Shown: positions 41,738 to 52,000 of the stretch, one piece after another | Layout: every line of letters begins with the position of its first letter | Numbering within the stretch: position 1 is the first letter of the stretch | Source: Stenotrophomonas sp. SAU14A_NAIMI4_5 | GTDB lineage: Bacteria; Pseudomonadota; Gammaproteobacteria; Xanthomonadales; Xanthomonadaceae | NCBI RefSeq assembly: GCF_003086795.1 | Contig: NZ_CP026003.1 | Span: 3,498,770 to 3,562,769 of the forward strand | Direction: 5' to 3' | DNA: 64,000 nt | Translations under genes and position numbers: made by a program | Notes under the pieces: model-generated | Databases searched by the model: none | The model's input: the letters and a program-made list of their open reading frames with translations, nothing else | Told to the model about the DNA's origin: nothing

Positions 41738-43159
41738 ATGCGTCGCCGCGTCCTTGCCATCGCATCCTCCCTCGCCCTGCTGGCCGCGCCGGCCTTTGCG
41801 GCGCCGCGCACCACCACCCTGCCCCCGGCCTCGCTGGCCACGGCCGCCCAGCTGCGCGACCAGGCACTGGCCGATGACACCGGCTGGAAGGTGGTGGAAT
41901 CGCTGACCACCGAGATCGGCCCGCGCATCGCTGGCGGCGAAGCCGATGCCCGCGCCGTGGCCTGGGCCGAAGCCAAGTTCAAGGCACTCGGCTTCGACAA
42001 GGTGTGGAAGGAACCGGTGACCTTCCCCAAGTGGGAACGCCGCAGTGAACACGCCGCCGTGACCGGCAAGCACCAGCAGCCGCTGCAGATCACCGCGCTG
42101 GGCGGCAGCCCCGGCGGCAGCGTCGAAGCCGAAGTCGTGCGCTTTGCCGACCTCGCCGCGCTGCAGGCTGCACCGGAGGGCTCGCTGAAGGGCAAGATCG
42201 CCTTCGTCGACTACCAGATGCTGCCGTTCCGCGATGGCCGTGATTACGGCCGTGGCGGCGCGATCCGCAGCAAGGGCCCGTCCGAGGCGATCCGCAAGGG
42301 TGCGGTCGGCTTCCTGATGCGCTCGGCCGGCACCGATTCGCACCGCGTGCCGCACACCGGCATCACCCGTTACGACGACGGCCTGACCCCGGTGCCGTCG
42401 GCTGCCTTGTCGGTGCCCGATGCCGACCAGCTGGCGCGCCTGGTGGCGCGCGGCAGCACCACCGTGAAGGTGACCCTGGACTGCGGCTGGGATGGCACCG
42501 CCACCTCCTACAACGTCATCGGTGAAATCACCGGGCGCAGCCTGCCGAAGGAAGTGGTGGTGATCGGTGGTCACCTCGATTCCTGGGACCTGGGCACCGG
42601 CGCCATCGATGACGGCGCGGGCGTGGGCATCACCATGGCCGCTGGCCACCTGATCGGCCAGCTCAAGCAGGCGCCCAAGCGCACCATCCGCGTGGTCGCC
42701 TTCGCCAACGAGGAACAGGGCCTCTACGGCGGCAAGGCCTACGCCGAAGCCCATGCCAAGGACGTGGCGCGGCATCAGCTGGCCGCCGAGAGCGATTTCG
42801 GTGCCGGCCGCATCTACGCCTTCAACACCGGATCGCCGAACCCGGAAGGTTCGCGCGAAGCCACCGCGCAGATTGCTGAAGTGATGAAGCCGCTGGGCAT
42901 CGAGTACATGGCCGACAAGGGCGGCCCGGGCCCGGACGTCGGCCCGCTGGCCGCCAAGGGCGGCGCGTGGGCATGGCTGGCGCAGGACGGCTCGGACTAC
43001 TTCGACCTGCACCACACTGCTGACGACACCCTGGACAAGATCGACCCGAAGGCGCTTGCGCAGAACGTGGCCGCCTACACCGTGTTCGCCTACCTGGCGG
43101 CCGAGGCCGATGGCAGCTTCGGCAGTGAAGCCAAGGCGACCACGCCGCCGAACGAGTGA
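41738..43159 (+). CDS. secreted M28-family metallopeptidase
   Basis: This 473-aa protein has a signal peptide (MRRRVLAIASSLALLAAPAFA). The zinc peptidase part shows the M28 ligand series: H and D in GGHLDSWDLGTGAIDDGAG, E in FANEEQGLYGG, D in AAESDFGAG and H in HHTADD. A PA-like insert (about 120-240) is present, as in the carboxypeptidase-Q-like branch. It is exported and acts on peptides in the periplasm or outside. The ATG at 41738 gives the signal peptide directly. Confidence 0.9.
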   Translation: MRRRVLAIASSLALLAAPAFAAPRTTTLPPASLATAAQLRDQALADDTGWKVVESLTTEIGPRIAGGEADARAVAWAEAKFKALGFDKVWKEPVTFPKWERRSEHAAVTGKHQQPLQITALGGSPGGSVEAEVVRFADLAALQAAPEGSLKGKIAFVDYQMLPFRDGRDYGRGGAIRSKGPSEAIRKGAVGFLMRSAGTDSHRVPHTGITRYDDGLTPVPSAALSVPDADQLARLVARGSTTVKVTLDCGWDGTATSYNVIGEITGRSLPKEVVVIGGHLDSWDLGTGAIDDGAGVGITMAAGHLIGQLKQAPKRTIRVVAFANEEQGLYGGKAYAEAHAKDVARHQLAAESDFGAGRIYAFNTGSPNPEGSREATAQIAEVMKPLGIEYMADKGGPGPDVGPLAAKGGAWAWLAQDGSDYFDLHHTADDTLDKIDPKALAQNVAAYTVFAYLAAEADGSFGSEAKATTPPNE

Positions 43160-43174
43160 TGCGGTGATGTGGTT

Positions 43175-43268
43175 GGGGTCAGAGCCCTCGCATGCGCGAG
43201 GGATCCGACCCCGGTCGCGGTGAAGTCACGGGGTCAGACCCCTCGCCTTGGGCGAGGGCTCTGACCCC
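43175..43268. repeat. pair of GGGGTC...GACCCC palindromes
   Basis: Two palindromes of the dispersed family (43175-43212 and about 43230-43268) separate the M28 peptidase gene from the convergent AGCS gene. Confidence 0.8.
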
Positions 43269-43276
43269 GCTTTCGT

Positions 43277-44731
43277 TCAGCTCTCCCAGACCCGTGTGTT
43301 GCGCACGCCGATGGCCTGCGGGTTGAACAAGGGGTCACGCTGCCTGCGCTTCTGCTGCTCGTAGTCGCGCAGTGCTGCCAGTGCGGGCCGTTGCAGCAGC
43401 AGGATCGCGATGATGTTCAACCAGCTCATCATGCCCACGCCGATATCGCCCAGTGCCCAGGCCACCGTTGCGGTGTTGACCGCCGAATAGCCGGTGGCGG
43501 CCAGGAACAGCAGCTGGAAACCGGTGACGGTCACGCGTCCGGGACGATCGCGGCACAGGTAGCTGACGTTGGTTTCGGCCATGTAATACAGCGCCAGGAT
43601 CGTGGTGAACGCGAACGGCAGGATCGCCAGCGCGACGAACGACTTGCCGAAGCCCGGCAGCGCCGATTCCACCGCATGCTGCACGAAGCGAGGACCGGCC
43701 TCGACACCCGGCAGGTTGGCCAGCAGCAGGCGCGCCTCGTCGGGCACACCGTTCACCGCCGGGTCGTAGACGTTGTACAGCCCGGTCGACAGGATCAGGA
43801 ACGCCGTTGCGCTGCACACCACCATGGTGTCGATGTAGACCGAGAACGACTGCACCAGGCCCTGCTTGACCGGGTGCGAGACTTCCGCCGCCGCAGCCGG
43901 ATGCGCGCCACTGCCCATGCCCGCCTCGTTGGACAGCACGCCGCGACGCACGCCCCATTGGATGGCGGTACCGATCATCGCGCCGAACGCGGCGTCCACC
44001 CCGAACGCGCTGCGCAGCACCAGCGCGAAGACCTCGGGGACCTTGTCCATGTTGATGACCATGACCACGGCCGCGACCAGCAGATAGGCCAAGGCCATGA
44101 TCGGCACCACCCACTCGGCCACCCGCGCGATGCGGCGCACGCCGCCGTACAGCACGGCCGCCAGGATGACCAGCAGCACCGCCGTAGTGCCCACCACCGG
44201 GATGCCCCAGGCCTCGTTCACCGCGCTGGTGATGGCGTTGGACTGCGTGCCCGCCAGCATCGCCCCGGCCAGCACGGTGACCAGCGCGAACAGCACCGCA
44301 TACCAGCGCTGGCCCAAGCCTTTTTCGATGTAGTACGCCGGGCCGCCACGGTACTGGCCGCTGGCATCGCGCTCCTTGTAGATCTGCGCCAGCGTGGATT
44401 CGATGAAGGCGCTGGAGGCACCGAGGAAGGCGACGATCCACATCCAGAAAATCGCGCCCGGGCCACCGAATGCGATGGCCATGGCGACACCGGCGATGTT
44501 GCCGACACCGACCCGGCTGGACAGGGACAACGACAACGCCTGGAACGGTGAGACGCCTGCCGCAGAGCGCTCATGGCGGAACATCAGCCGCAGCATGTCC
44601 GGCAGCGCGCGCAGCTGGATGAAGCGCGTGCGCACGCTGAAATACAGACCGGCGAGCAGGCAGAGCACGACCAGCCACGGGCTCCAGATGATGCCCAGCA
44701 GGACGTTGACGATCGATTCGATGCTCATCAT
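43277..44731 (-). CDS. AGCS-family sodium:alanine/glycine symporter
   Basis: This is a 484-aa membrane protein with about 11 TM segments. The family signatures GVGNIAGVAMAIAFGGPGAIFWMW, YRGGPAYYIEKGLG and NEAGMGSGAHPAAAAEVSHPVKQG are intact. It takes up Ala/Gly with Na+. The start at 44731 (MMSIESIVNVLLGIIWSP) lies 12 bp after the outer-membrane gene, so both are one operon. A second AGCS gene lies at 46811. Confidence 0.92.
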   Translation of the reverse strand: MMSIESIVNVLLGIIWSPWLVVLCLLAGLYFSVRTRFIQLRALPDMLRLMFRHERSAAGVSPFQALSLSLSSRVGVGNIAGVAMAIAFGGPGAIFWMWIVAFLGASSAFIESTLAQIYKERDASGQYRGGPAYYIEKGLGQRWYAVLFALVTVLAGAMLAGTQSNAITSAVNEAWGIPVVGTTAVLLVILAAVLYGGVRRIARVAEWVVPIMALAYLLVAAVVMVINMDKVPEVFALVLRSAFGVDAAFGAMIGTAIQWGVRRGVLSNEAGMGSGAHPAAAAEVSHPVKQGLVQSFSVYIDTMVVCSATAFLILSTGLYNVYDPAVNGVPDEARLLLANLPGVEAGPRFVQHAVESALPGFGKSFVALAILPFAFTTILALYYMAETNVSYLCRDRPGRVTVTGFQLLFLAATGYSAVNTATVAWALGDIGVGMMSWLNIIAILLLQRPALAALRDYEQQKRRQRDPLFNPQAIGVRNTRVWES

Positions 44732-44742
44732 GTGCCAGCCCC

Positions 44743-45732
44743 TCAGAAGAACACGCCCAGGGCGACCTGGGGGCTGACGATGTGTCCGGTGTTGCGGCCG
44801 GCCACGGTGTACTCGACGCCGGCGATCAGGCCCAGCGACGGACTGAAGTGGTACTCGACCGCCGGCGCCAGGGTCAGCGAGCGGCTGGCCGGGCGCAGTT
44901 CATTGACATGACGTCCGCTGCCGTCGGCGGTGGGCATGAAGCCGATCAGGCGCTGGCCGGTTTCGCGGCTGGCGGCGACTTCCATCACCCCCACCCAGCG
45001 GTCGTTGAAGCTGTACTCGCCGGCCACCGAAAACCCCATCACCGAGCCTCGCGCGATGTGGCCCTGGAAGCCCGCTCCGGTGCCGTAGATGCTGGCGCCG
45101 GACAGTGCCGTTCGCGCGGGCGCAGGCCCAGCCATCAGCTGCCCGCGCCAGCGCAGTGGTCGTCCGTTCGGCATCCACACCACCTGCTGCACGCCCAGCG
45201 CCAGGCTGGTGCGCTGCACACCATCGCCCTGTGCATCCAGCGGATTGCCGCTGATGCGGTCGTGGCTGCCGGTGCTGAAGCGCTGCGTGAGCGCCAGCGA
45301 CACCGCGGGCCGGGTGCCATCGGCATTCGGCGCCTGCAGCAGGTACTGCAGGCGGGCGGTGGTATCACCGGCACGGAATCCGCCGCTTTGCCCGCTGCCG
45401 GATTCGGCGCGCGAGGCGCTGAGGTTGACCTGGCCCATCAGGCGGTCGCTGAAGCCGTACATCACCGGCATGACCACGGCCCATGCACCGCTGTCCTGCG
45501 CGCTGCGCTGGCGCTCGCCGTCAGCATCGTAGCGCGCGTTGCTGTCGACGCGGACCAGGTAGGGTTCGAGGAACCAGCGGCCCTGCGGCAGGCCGGCGGG
45601 ATTGGGGGTGATCAGCGGCCCCATGAAATTTACGTTTTCCAGGCTGTGCTCGCTGGCATCAGCACGGGCGCTGGTACTGGCTGCACAGGCCAGCAGCAGG
45701 GAGACGGACAGGGTGCGTTGCAGGTGGGACAT
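44743..45732 (-). CDS. outer-membrane beta-barrel protein
   Basis: This 329-aa protein has a signal peptide (MSHLQRTLSVSLLLACAASTSARA). The mature protein has alternating amphipathic strands and ends ...NTGHIVSPQVALGVFF with a terminal Phe, typical of outer-membrane barrels. The ligand is unknown; the operon with an AGCS symporter 12 bp downstream suggests amino-acid uptake through both membranes. The start at 45732 has GGAG upstream; a GTG 9 bases earlier is possible. Confidence 0.7.
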   Translation of the reverse strand: MSHLQRTLSVSLLLACAASTSARADASEHSLENVNFMGPLITPNPAGLPQGRWFLEPYLVRVDSNARYDADGERQRSAQDSGAWAVVMPVMYGFSDRLMGQVNLSASRAESGSGQSGGFRAGDTTARLQYLLQAPNADGTRPAVSLALTQRFSTGSHDRISGNPLDAQGDGVQRTSLALGVQQVVWMPNGRPLRWRGQLMAGPAPARTALSGASIYGTGAGFQGHIARGSVMGFSVAGEYSFNDRWVGVMEVAASRETGQRLIGFMPTADGSGRHVNELRPASRSLTLAPAVEYHFSPSLGLIAGVEYTVAGRNTGHIVSPQVALGVFF

Positions 45733-45859
45733 GACAGCCACTCCGGTTACAACGAGGGATGGAGTTCCACCCTGCGTCGCCGGAAATGGCGGACCAATAA
45801 GGAAAGTTTCAAATAACCAGCAGGCGTTGCGGATTGCAAAGCATGCTTAGCAACTGCAT

Positions 45860-45959
45860 GGGGTCAGAGCCCTCGCCCTTGGCGAGGGATCTGACCCCGG
45901 TCCGGGGGCTCAACTGCTGGGGGGTCGGATCCCTCGCCTGTGGCGAGGGCTCTGACCCC
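45860..45959. repeat. pair of GGGGTC...GACCCC palindromes
   Basis: Two family members in inverted order (45860-45898 and about 45921-45959) between the outer-membrane protein gene and the methyltransferase gene. Confidence 0.8.
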
Positions 45960-45970
45960 GATCCGGGCAC

Positions 45971-46810
45971 TCAGCTGCGGCGGCTGGCCCACTGTGCCAG
46001 CAGCACCGCCGTGGCGGAGGCGACGTTCAGGCTTTCCACCGCGCCGCTGCCGGGGATGGACACCTGCTGGTCGCACTGGCTGGCCAGCGCGCGGTCCATG
46101 CCCTCGCTCTCGGCGCCCATCACGTAAACCAGGCGTGCCGGCAGCTCGGCACGGAACACGTCCTGGCCACCCTCGACCAGGGTCGCAGCCAGGCCGAAGC
46201 CCGCCGCACGCAGCTGCGCCATGGCGGTCGCGTCATCGGGCAGCTGCACCAGCGGCAGCGCCTCGGCACCACCTTCGGCCACGCGCGCGGCGGCACCGGA
46301 CAGGGCCAGCGTGCTGCCGGCCGGCAGCAGCAGCGCCTTCGCGCCAAAGTGCGCGGCCGAACGCAGGATCGCGCCCAGGTTGTGCGGGTTGCCCACGCCA
46401 TCCAGCCACAGCGCCAGTGCCGGGCCTTCGCCCACCTGCTGCAGCCACTGCGCCAGCGGCAGCACCGGGGCGCGCACCACATCGGCCACCACGCCTTCAT
46501 GGTGGGTGGTGCCGGCCAGCTTGTTCAGGTCGCCGTCTTCCACCACGCGGTAGCCCACGCGGTTGGCCACGCACCACTTCAGCAAGGGCTGCAGGCGCGG
46601 AATGCGCGCCTCCAGCAGGTACAGCTTGCGCAGCGCCTGCGGGCGCGCTTCGAAGGCGGCCAGCACGGCATTCAGGCCGAAAAGGCGCAGCTCATCGTTG
46701 CCGCCGCGGCCGCCACCGCCACCGCCGGTAGCCGGCACCTCCGCGCGCGGCAACGGCGTTGCGCGCGGCGGACGGGCGGACGGACGGCGGTTGTTCCAAG
46801 GGTTGTTCAC
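45971..46810 (-). CDS. SpoU/TrmH-family RNA 2'-O-methyltransferase
   Basis: This 279-aa protein has an N-terminal Arg/Gly-rich extension (about 1-38), a substrate-binding domain (LRLFGLNAVLAAFEARPQALRKLYLLE, KLAGTTHHEGVVADV) and the SPOUT knot motifs WLDGVGNPHNLGAILRSAAHFGA, VYVMGAESEGMD and SIPGSGAVESLNVASATAVLL. It methylates rRNA or tRNA; RlmB-like specificity is possible. It directly follows the second AGCS gene on the same strand. Confidence 0.88.
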   Translation of the reverse strand: MNNPWNNRRPSARPPRATPLPRAEVPATGGGGGGRGGNDELRLFGLNAVLAAFEARPQALRKLYLLEARIPRLQPLLKWCVANRVGYRVVEDGDLNKLAGTTHHEGVVADVVRAPVLPLAQWLQQVGEGPALALWLDGVGNPHNLGAILRSAAHFGAKALLLPAGSTLALSGAAARVAEGGAEALPLVQLPDDATAMAQLRAAGFGLAATLVEGGQDVFRAELPARLVYVMGAESEGMDRALASQCDQQVSIPGSGAVESLNVASATAVLLAQWASRRS

Positions 46811-48322
46811 TTACACACTCTCCTGCTTGCGCTGGCGCCAGAAGTCCGCGTTCTTGATGCCCAGGGCATCAGGGTCGAACGTCGGATCCAGGCCCAGCTT
46901 CTTCTGTCGTTCGTAGTCGCGCAGCGCCAACATGGCCGGCTTCTGGATGATGAGGATGGCGATGATGTTCAGCCAGGCCATCAGGCCCACGCCGATATCA
47001 CCCAGCGCCCAGGCCAGGGTCGCATTATGGAATGCGCCGAACACGACCATGGCGATGATGCCCAGGCGCAGCACCAGCACGGTCAGCGGGCGCTTCTTGT
47101 TGTGGTTGACGTAGGTCAGGTTGGTTTCGGCCATGTAGTAATAGGCCATGATGGTGGTGAAGGCGAAGAAGAAGATGGCGATCGAGACGAACGCCGCGCC
47201 CCAGCCTGGCAGCACCGCTTCCACACCCGCCTGCGCATAGCCGGCGCCCTCCGGAATACCGGCCAGGCCCTGGAAAATCGGAGGCGCACTGGCGCCCGCA
47301 GGCGAGTACACGTTGTAGGTGCCGCTGGCCAGGATCAGGAACGCGGTGGCGGTGCACACCATCATGGTGTCGAAGTAGATGGCGAACGCCTGCACGTAAC
47401 CCTGCTTGGCCGGGTGCGAGACCTCCGACGCCGCAGCCGCGTGCGGGCCCGAGCCCTGGCCGGCTTCGTTGGCGTAGATGCCGCGCTTGATGCCCCACTC
47501 CACTGCCAGGCCCATCATCGCGCCGAACGCAGCATGGGTACCGAACGCGCTGTCGAAGATGATGCCGAACATTTCCGGCACGCGGTCGTAGTTGATGATC
47601 ATGATGACGATGGCCATCAGGATGAAGGCGGCCGCCATGAACGGCACCACCACTTCGGCGAAGTTGGCGATGCGCTTGACGCCACCGAAGATGACCACGC
47701 CCAGCAGCAGGGCCACGGCGATGCCGATGCCCAGCTTCAGCGCTTCGACCGAGCTCATGCCCAGCATCTGGCCGTCCAGCGGGCCGCACACGGCGGTGCC
47801 GCGGCAGGCGTTGATGACGCTGTCAGCGATGGCATTGGCCTGCACGCCCGGCATCAGGAAACCGGCGGCGATGATCGTGGCGATGGCGAAGGCCAGCGCA
47901 TACCACTTCAGGCCCATGGCCTTTTCGATGTAGTACGCCGGGCCACCGCGGTAGCGGCCTTCGGCATCCTTGGTCTTGTAGATCTGCGCCAGGGTGCATT
48001 CCACGTACGAGGTGGACGCGCCGAGGAAGCCCATCACCCACATCCAGAAGATGGCGCCCGGGCCGCCGAAGGCGATGGCGGTGGCCACGCCGGCGATGTT
48101 GCCGATGCCCATGCGGCCGGCCATCGACATGGCCAGGGCCTGGAAGGAAGACACGCCGGCGTCGGATTTCTCGCCCTGCACGGTGAGGCGGCACATCTCG
48201 AAAAAGCCGCGGATCTGCATGAAGCGGGTGCGCAGGCTGAAATACAGGCCGGCGCCGAGGCACACCACGATGAGTGCCTTGCTCCAGATGATGCTGTTGA
48301 TGAAATGTACGGTTGCTTCCAC
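46811..48322 (-). CDS. AGCS-family sodium:amino acid symporter, second copy
   Basis: This 503-aa protein is read from the GTG at 48322 (MEATVHFINSIIWSK), with GGAGAG 9 bases upstream. It has the same signature blocks as the first copy (GNIAGVATAIAFGGPGAIFWMW, YRGGPAYYIEKAMG, NEAGQGSGPHAAAASEVSHPAKQG) plus an insert with two Cys (CRGTAVCGPLDGQ). The frame is open far upstream through the GNAT domain at 48323-49027, so a 738-aa fusion cannot be excluded, though the local ribosome site argues for separate translation. Confidence 0.88.
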   Translation of the reverse strand: MEATVHFINSIIWSKALIVVCLGAGLYFSLRTRFMQIRGFFEMCRLTVQGEKSDAGVSSFQALAMSMAGRMGIGNIAGVATAIAFGGPGAIFWMWVMGFLGASTSYVECTLAQIYKTKDAEGRYRGGPAYYIEKAMGLKWYALAFAIATIIAAGFLMPGVQANAIADSVINACRGTAVCGPLDGQMLGMSSVEALKLGIGIAVALLLGVVIFGGVKRIANFAEVVVPFMAAAFILMAIVIMIINYDRVPEMFGIIFDSAFGTHAAFGAMMGLAVEWGIKRGIYANEAGQGSGPHAAAASEVSHPAKQGYVQAFAIYFDTMMVCTATAFLILASGTYNVYSPAGASAPPIFQGLAGIPEGAGYAQAGVEAVLPGWGAAFVSIAIFFFAFTTIMAYYYMAETNLTYVNHNKKRPLTVLVLRLGIIAMVVFGAFHNATLAWALGDIGVGLMAWLNIIAILIIQKPAMLALRDYERQKKLGLDPTFDPDALGIKNADFWRQRKQESV

Positions 48323-49027
48323 GCGCGCTCTCTCCAGTCGGCGGGTTGTGAGGACGTCCCGTCGGCTGGAAGGGACGGAACCGATTCTCCCTGATCGAAG
48401 GTCGCTGCGGTAGCGCCAGATGCGGGGCATGTTCTCCGCCGGGCATGGCAGCTGTGTGCGTACCCGCGCGAAGCGACGCAGGTCGTGCAGGGCGCCGCGC
48501 TTGTAGACGGCGCAGCGGGCCGTGCCCTCTTCGGCGAAGCCATTGGCCAGCAGCACGCGGGCCGAGCCTTCGTTGAAGTCCAGCACCTCGGCCTGCAGCC
48601 TGAACAGGCGCAGCTCGTCCATCACCCAGGGAGCGAACAGGGCCACGACGCGGGTCATCACGCCCTGCCCCCACTGCGCCTGGCCCAGCCAGTAGCCCAG
48701 TTCGGCGGTATGCCCGCGCTCGGCCGTGCCTGGCTGCGCGCCGATGCTGCCGCAGGCGTGACCGTCGATCTCGATGGTCAGGTTGAGGGTGCCGGGAGCG
48801 AGTACGCGGCCGGCCAGGAAGGCCTCGCCGTCCTCGCGGGTGTACGGGTACGGGAAGCGGTCACGCAGGCCGCGCGAGACAGCGGGGTCGTTGGCGTGGT
48901 GCAGCAGCGATTCGAGGTCGTCGGGGTGCCAGGGGCGCAGGGTGAAGCCCTGGCCCTGCAGGCTGGGGGTCAGAGCCCTTTCCCCTTGGGAAAGGGATCC
49001 GACCCCACTTGCATGCCGGTCAGGCAT
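48323..49027 (-). CDS. GNAT acetyltransferase domain, in frame with AGCS and without its own stop
   Basis: The domain GFTLRPWHPDDLESLL...AELGYWLGQAQWGQGVMTRVV...NEGSARVLLANGFAEEG...AVYKRGALHDLRRFA is a complete RimJ/RimL-type GNAT of about 175 residues. No stop codon separates it from the AGCS frame. Its start (ATG 49027) overlaps the stop of the RND gene at 49020-49022; the first about 25 codons run through a GGGGTC palindrome (48966-49006), so the original start seems to have been displaced by the repeat. Confidence 0.6.
48966..49006. repeat. GGGGTC...GACCCC palindrome at the GNAT 5' end
   Basis: GGGGTCAGAGCCCTTTCCCC, a short loop and GGGAAAGGGATCCGACCCC; it encodes part of the predicted GNAT N terminus, unlike the other copies, which lie in gaps. 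Confidence 0.8.
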
Positions 49028-52000
49028 GGCCGCCGACCGAAGGCGATTCGGCTTCCTGCTTCTCCAGTTCGCGCTTCACTGCTTCCGGCGAACGGGTGTA
49101 CGGAGCCAGGCGTGCGTAGAACGCCGGCACCACGAACAGCGACAGGAACGTGGACAGGGTGACGCCGAAGATGATCACGATGCCGATGGTGCCGCGGCTG
49201 GCCGAACCCGGGCCGCCGGCCACCACCAGCGGGATGGCGCCGACCACGGTGGCGATCGAGGTCATCAGGATCGGGCGCAGGCGGACCACGGCCGATTCGA
49301 TGATGGCCGCGCGCACGGTGCGCCCGTCATCGCGCAGCTGGTTGGCGAACTCGACGATCAGGATGCCGTTCTTGGCCGCCAGGCCGACCAGCATCACGAT
49401 GCCGATCTGGCTGAACAGGTTCACCGTGCCGCCACTCACCCACAGGCCAACCAGCGCGCCGAGCACGCCCAGCGGCACGGTCAGCATGATGGTGAGCGGG
49501 TGGATGAAGCTTTCGAACTGCGCGGCCAGCACCAGGTAGACCACCAGCAGGGCCATGGCAAAGGTCAGCAGCACCGCGCCGCCCGCGCTCTGGAACTCGC
49601 GCGACTCGCCCTTCCAGTTGATCTGCGCGTACTGCGGCAACTCCTCGCGGGTAACCTGCTGCGCCCAGGCGATGGCCTCGCCCAGCGGATAGCCCGGCGC
49701 CAGACCCGCACTGATGGTGATCGAGCGCAGGCGGTTGAAGCGGTTCAGGGTGCCGGCCTCGGCCACTTCGCTGAGGGTGACCAGGTTGGATAGCGGCACC
49801 AGTTCGCCGGACGTGGCGCGCACGCGGATGGCGGCCAGGTCGGCGGGGCTGGCGCGGCCATCGCGGCCGGCCTGCACCAGCACGTCGTACTCCTCGCCGT
49901 TGTCGACGAAGGTGGTGACGCGGCGCGAACCCATCATGGTTTCCAGCGCGGAGCCAATGGCGGTGACCGGCACGCCGAGGTCGGCCGCACGCTGGCGGTC
50001 GATGTTCACGCGCATCTGCGGGCGGGTTTCCTTGTAGTCCGAATCGGCGCCGACCAGGCCGGGGTTGTCGGCCATGCGCAGCAGCACGCGGTCGCGCCAC
50101 TGGGCGATTTCCGGGTAGGCCGGGCCGCCCAGCACGATCTGGAACGGCTGGCCGCCACTGCGCACCAGGCCGCCACCCACCTGTGTGCGCACACGCACGC
50201 CGCGCAGGGTGTTCAGTTCCTGCTGCAGTTCATTGGCCACGTCCGGCGTGCTGTCGGTGCGCTGCCGCCACGGCTGCAGGAACACGCTGACGCGGCCGGT
50301 ATGCATTTCCTCGCTGGCACCCCAGCCGCCGGGTACGCGCGGGTTGGCGCGCACGATCGGCTTGTCCGGGCCCACGTGCGGGGCCAACAGCGCTTCGACC
50401 TGCTGCACCTGCTGCACGGTGTAGTCGTAGCCGGCGCCCTCGGGGCCGTCGATCATGATCTGGAACGAGCCACGGTCTTCGGCCGGTGCCAGTTCGGACG
50501 GCAGGATCTTCATCAGCCCCCAGGTGGCGGCCAGTGCGGCCAGCATCACCAGCAGGTAGATCCAGGTGCGGTCGACATGGCGTTCCAGCACGCGGCCATA
50601 CGCACCCGCCAGGCCTTCCAGGCGGCGGTTGACGAAGCCATGCAGGCCGCGCGGGGCCTGCCCGGTGTGCGGCTTGAGCAGCTTGGAGGCCATCATCGGC
50701 GTCAGCGTCAGGGCCACGAACGCGGACAACGCCACCGCCGCGGCCAGCGCGACGGCCAGTTCGCGGAACAGGCGCCCGGTGTTGCCTTCCAGGAACCCCA
50801 CCGGCAGGAACACCGCCACCAGCACGGCGGTGGTGGCGATGACCGCGAAGGCCACCTGCGTGGTGCCGCGCTTGGACGCCACCAGCGGCGGTTCGCCCAG
50901 GTCGATGCGGCGCTGCACGTTTTCCACCACCACGATCGCATCGTCCACCACCAGGCCGATGCACAGCACCAGCGCCAGCAGGGTGAGCAGGTTGATGGAG
51001 AAATCGAAGGCGTACAGCGCAATGAACGCGGCCACCAGGCACACCGGCACGGTGACGGCGGGAATCAACGCGGCGCGGAAACTGCCCAGGAACAGCCAGA
51101 TGACCGCCAGCACCAGCAGCATCGCCTCCACCAGGGTGGCGTAGACGCGGTCCACGGCCGCTTCGATGAAGGTGGTGTTGTCGAAGGTGACGAAGATCTG
51201 CGTGCCTTCCGGCAATGTCTTGGCCACGCGCTCGGCCTCAGCGCGCGCGGTGCGTGCCACGTCCAGCGAGTTGGCGGTGGAGGTCTTGACGATGCCCAGG
51301 CCGATGCCCGGTTCGCCGTTGCTGCGGAAGTACGCGCGGCGTTCGGCCGAGGCCAGCTCGATCTTCGCCACATCGCCCATGCGCACCACGTAACCGTCGC
51401 GGCCCTTGCCCAGCGGAATGGTCGCGAAGTCTTCGGGCTTGATGTAGTTGCGCTCCACGCGCAGGGTGAAATCGCGGTCGGCCGATTCGATGCGGCCGGC
51501 CGGCAGTTCCACGTTTTCGTTGCGCAGCGCGGTCTCCACATCGCCGGTGGTCAGCCCACGTGCGGCCAGCTGGTCGCGGTCCAGCCAGATGCGCATGGCA
51601 TAGCGCTGGCGGCCACCGATGCGCACCTGCGCCACACCGTCCAGGCTGGAGAAGCGGTCGACCACGTAGCGGTCGGCGTAGTCGCTCAGTTCCAGCGTGT
51701 CCATCGTGGTGGAGGACATGTTGAACCAGATGATCGGGTCGGCATCGCTCTCGACCTTGGCGATTTCCGGCGGCCGCGCTTCTTCGGGCATGCGGTCGGC
51801 CACGCGGCTGACGGCGTCGCGCACATCGTTGGCGGCCGCTTCGATATCGCGGTTGGAGGTGAATTCGATGCTGACCTGCGAGCGGCCGTTGCTGCTGCGC
51901 GCGTTGATCGTGTCGATGCCCTCGATGCCGGCCAGCGCATCTTCCAGCACCTGGGTGACGCGGCTTTCGATGACCGCCGCCGAAGCACCGGTGTAGTCCA

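Noticed and set aside
46349..48394. Long plus-strand frame rich in His/Gln/Arg
   Set aside because: Antisense shadow of the methyltransferase and symporter genes; composition typical of reversed GC-rich codons.
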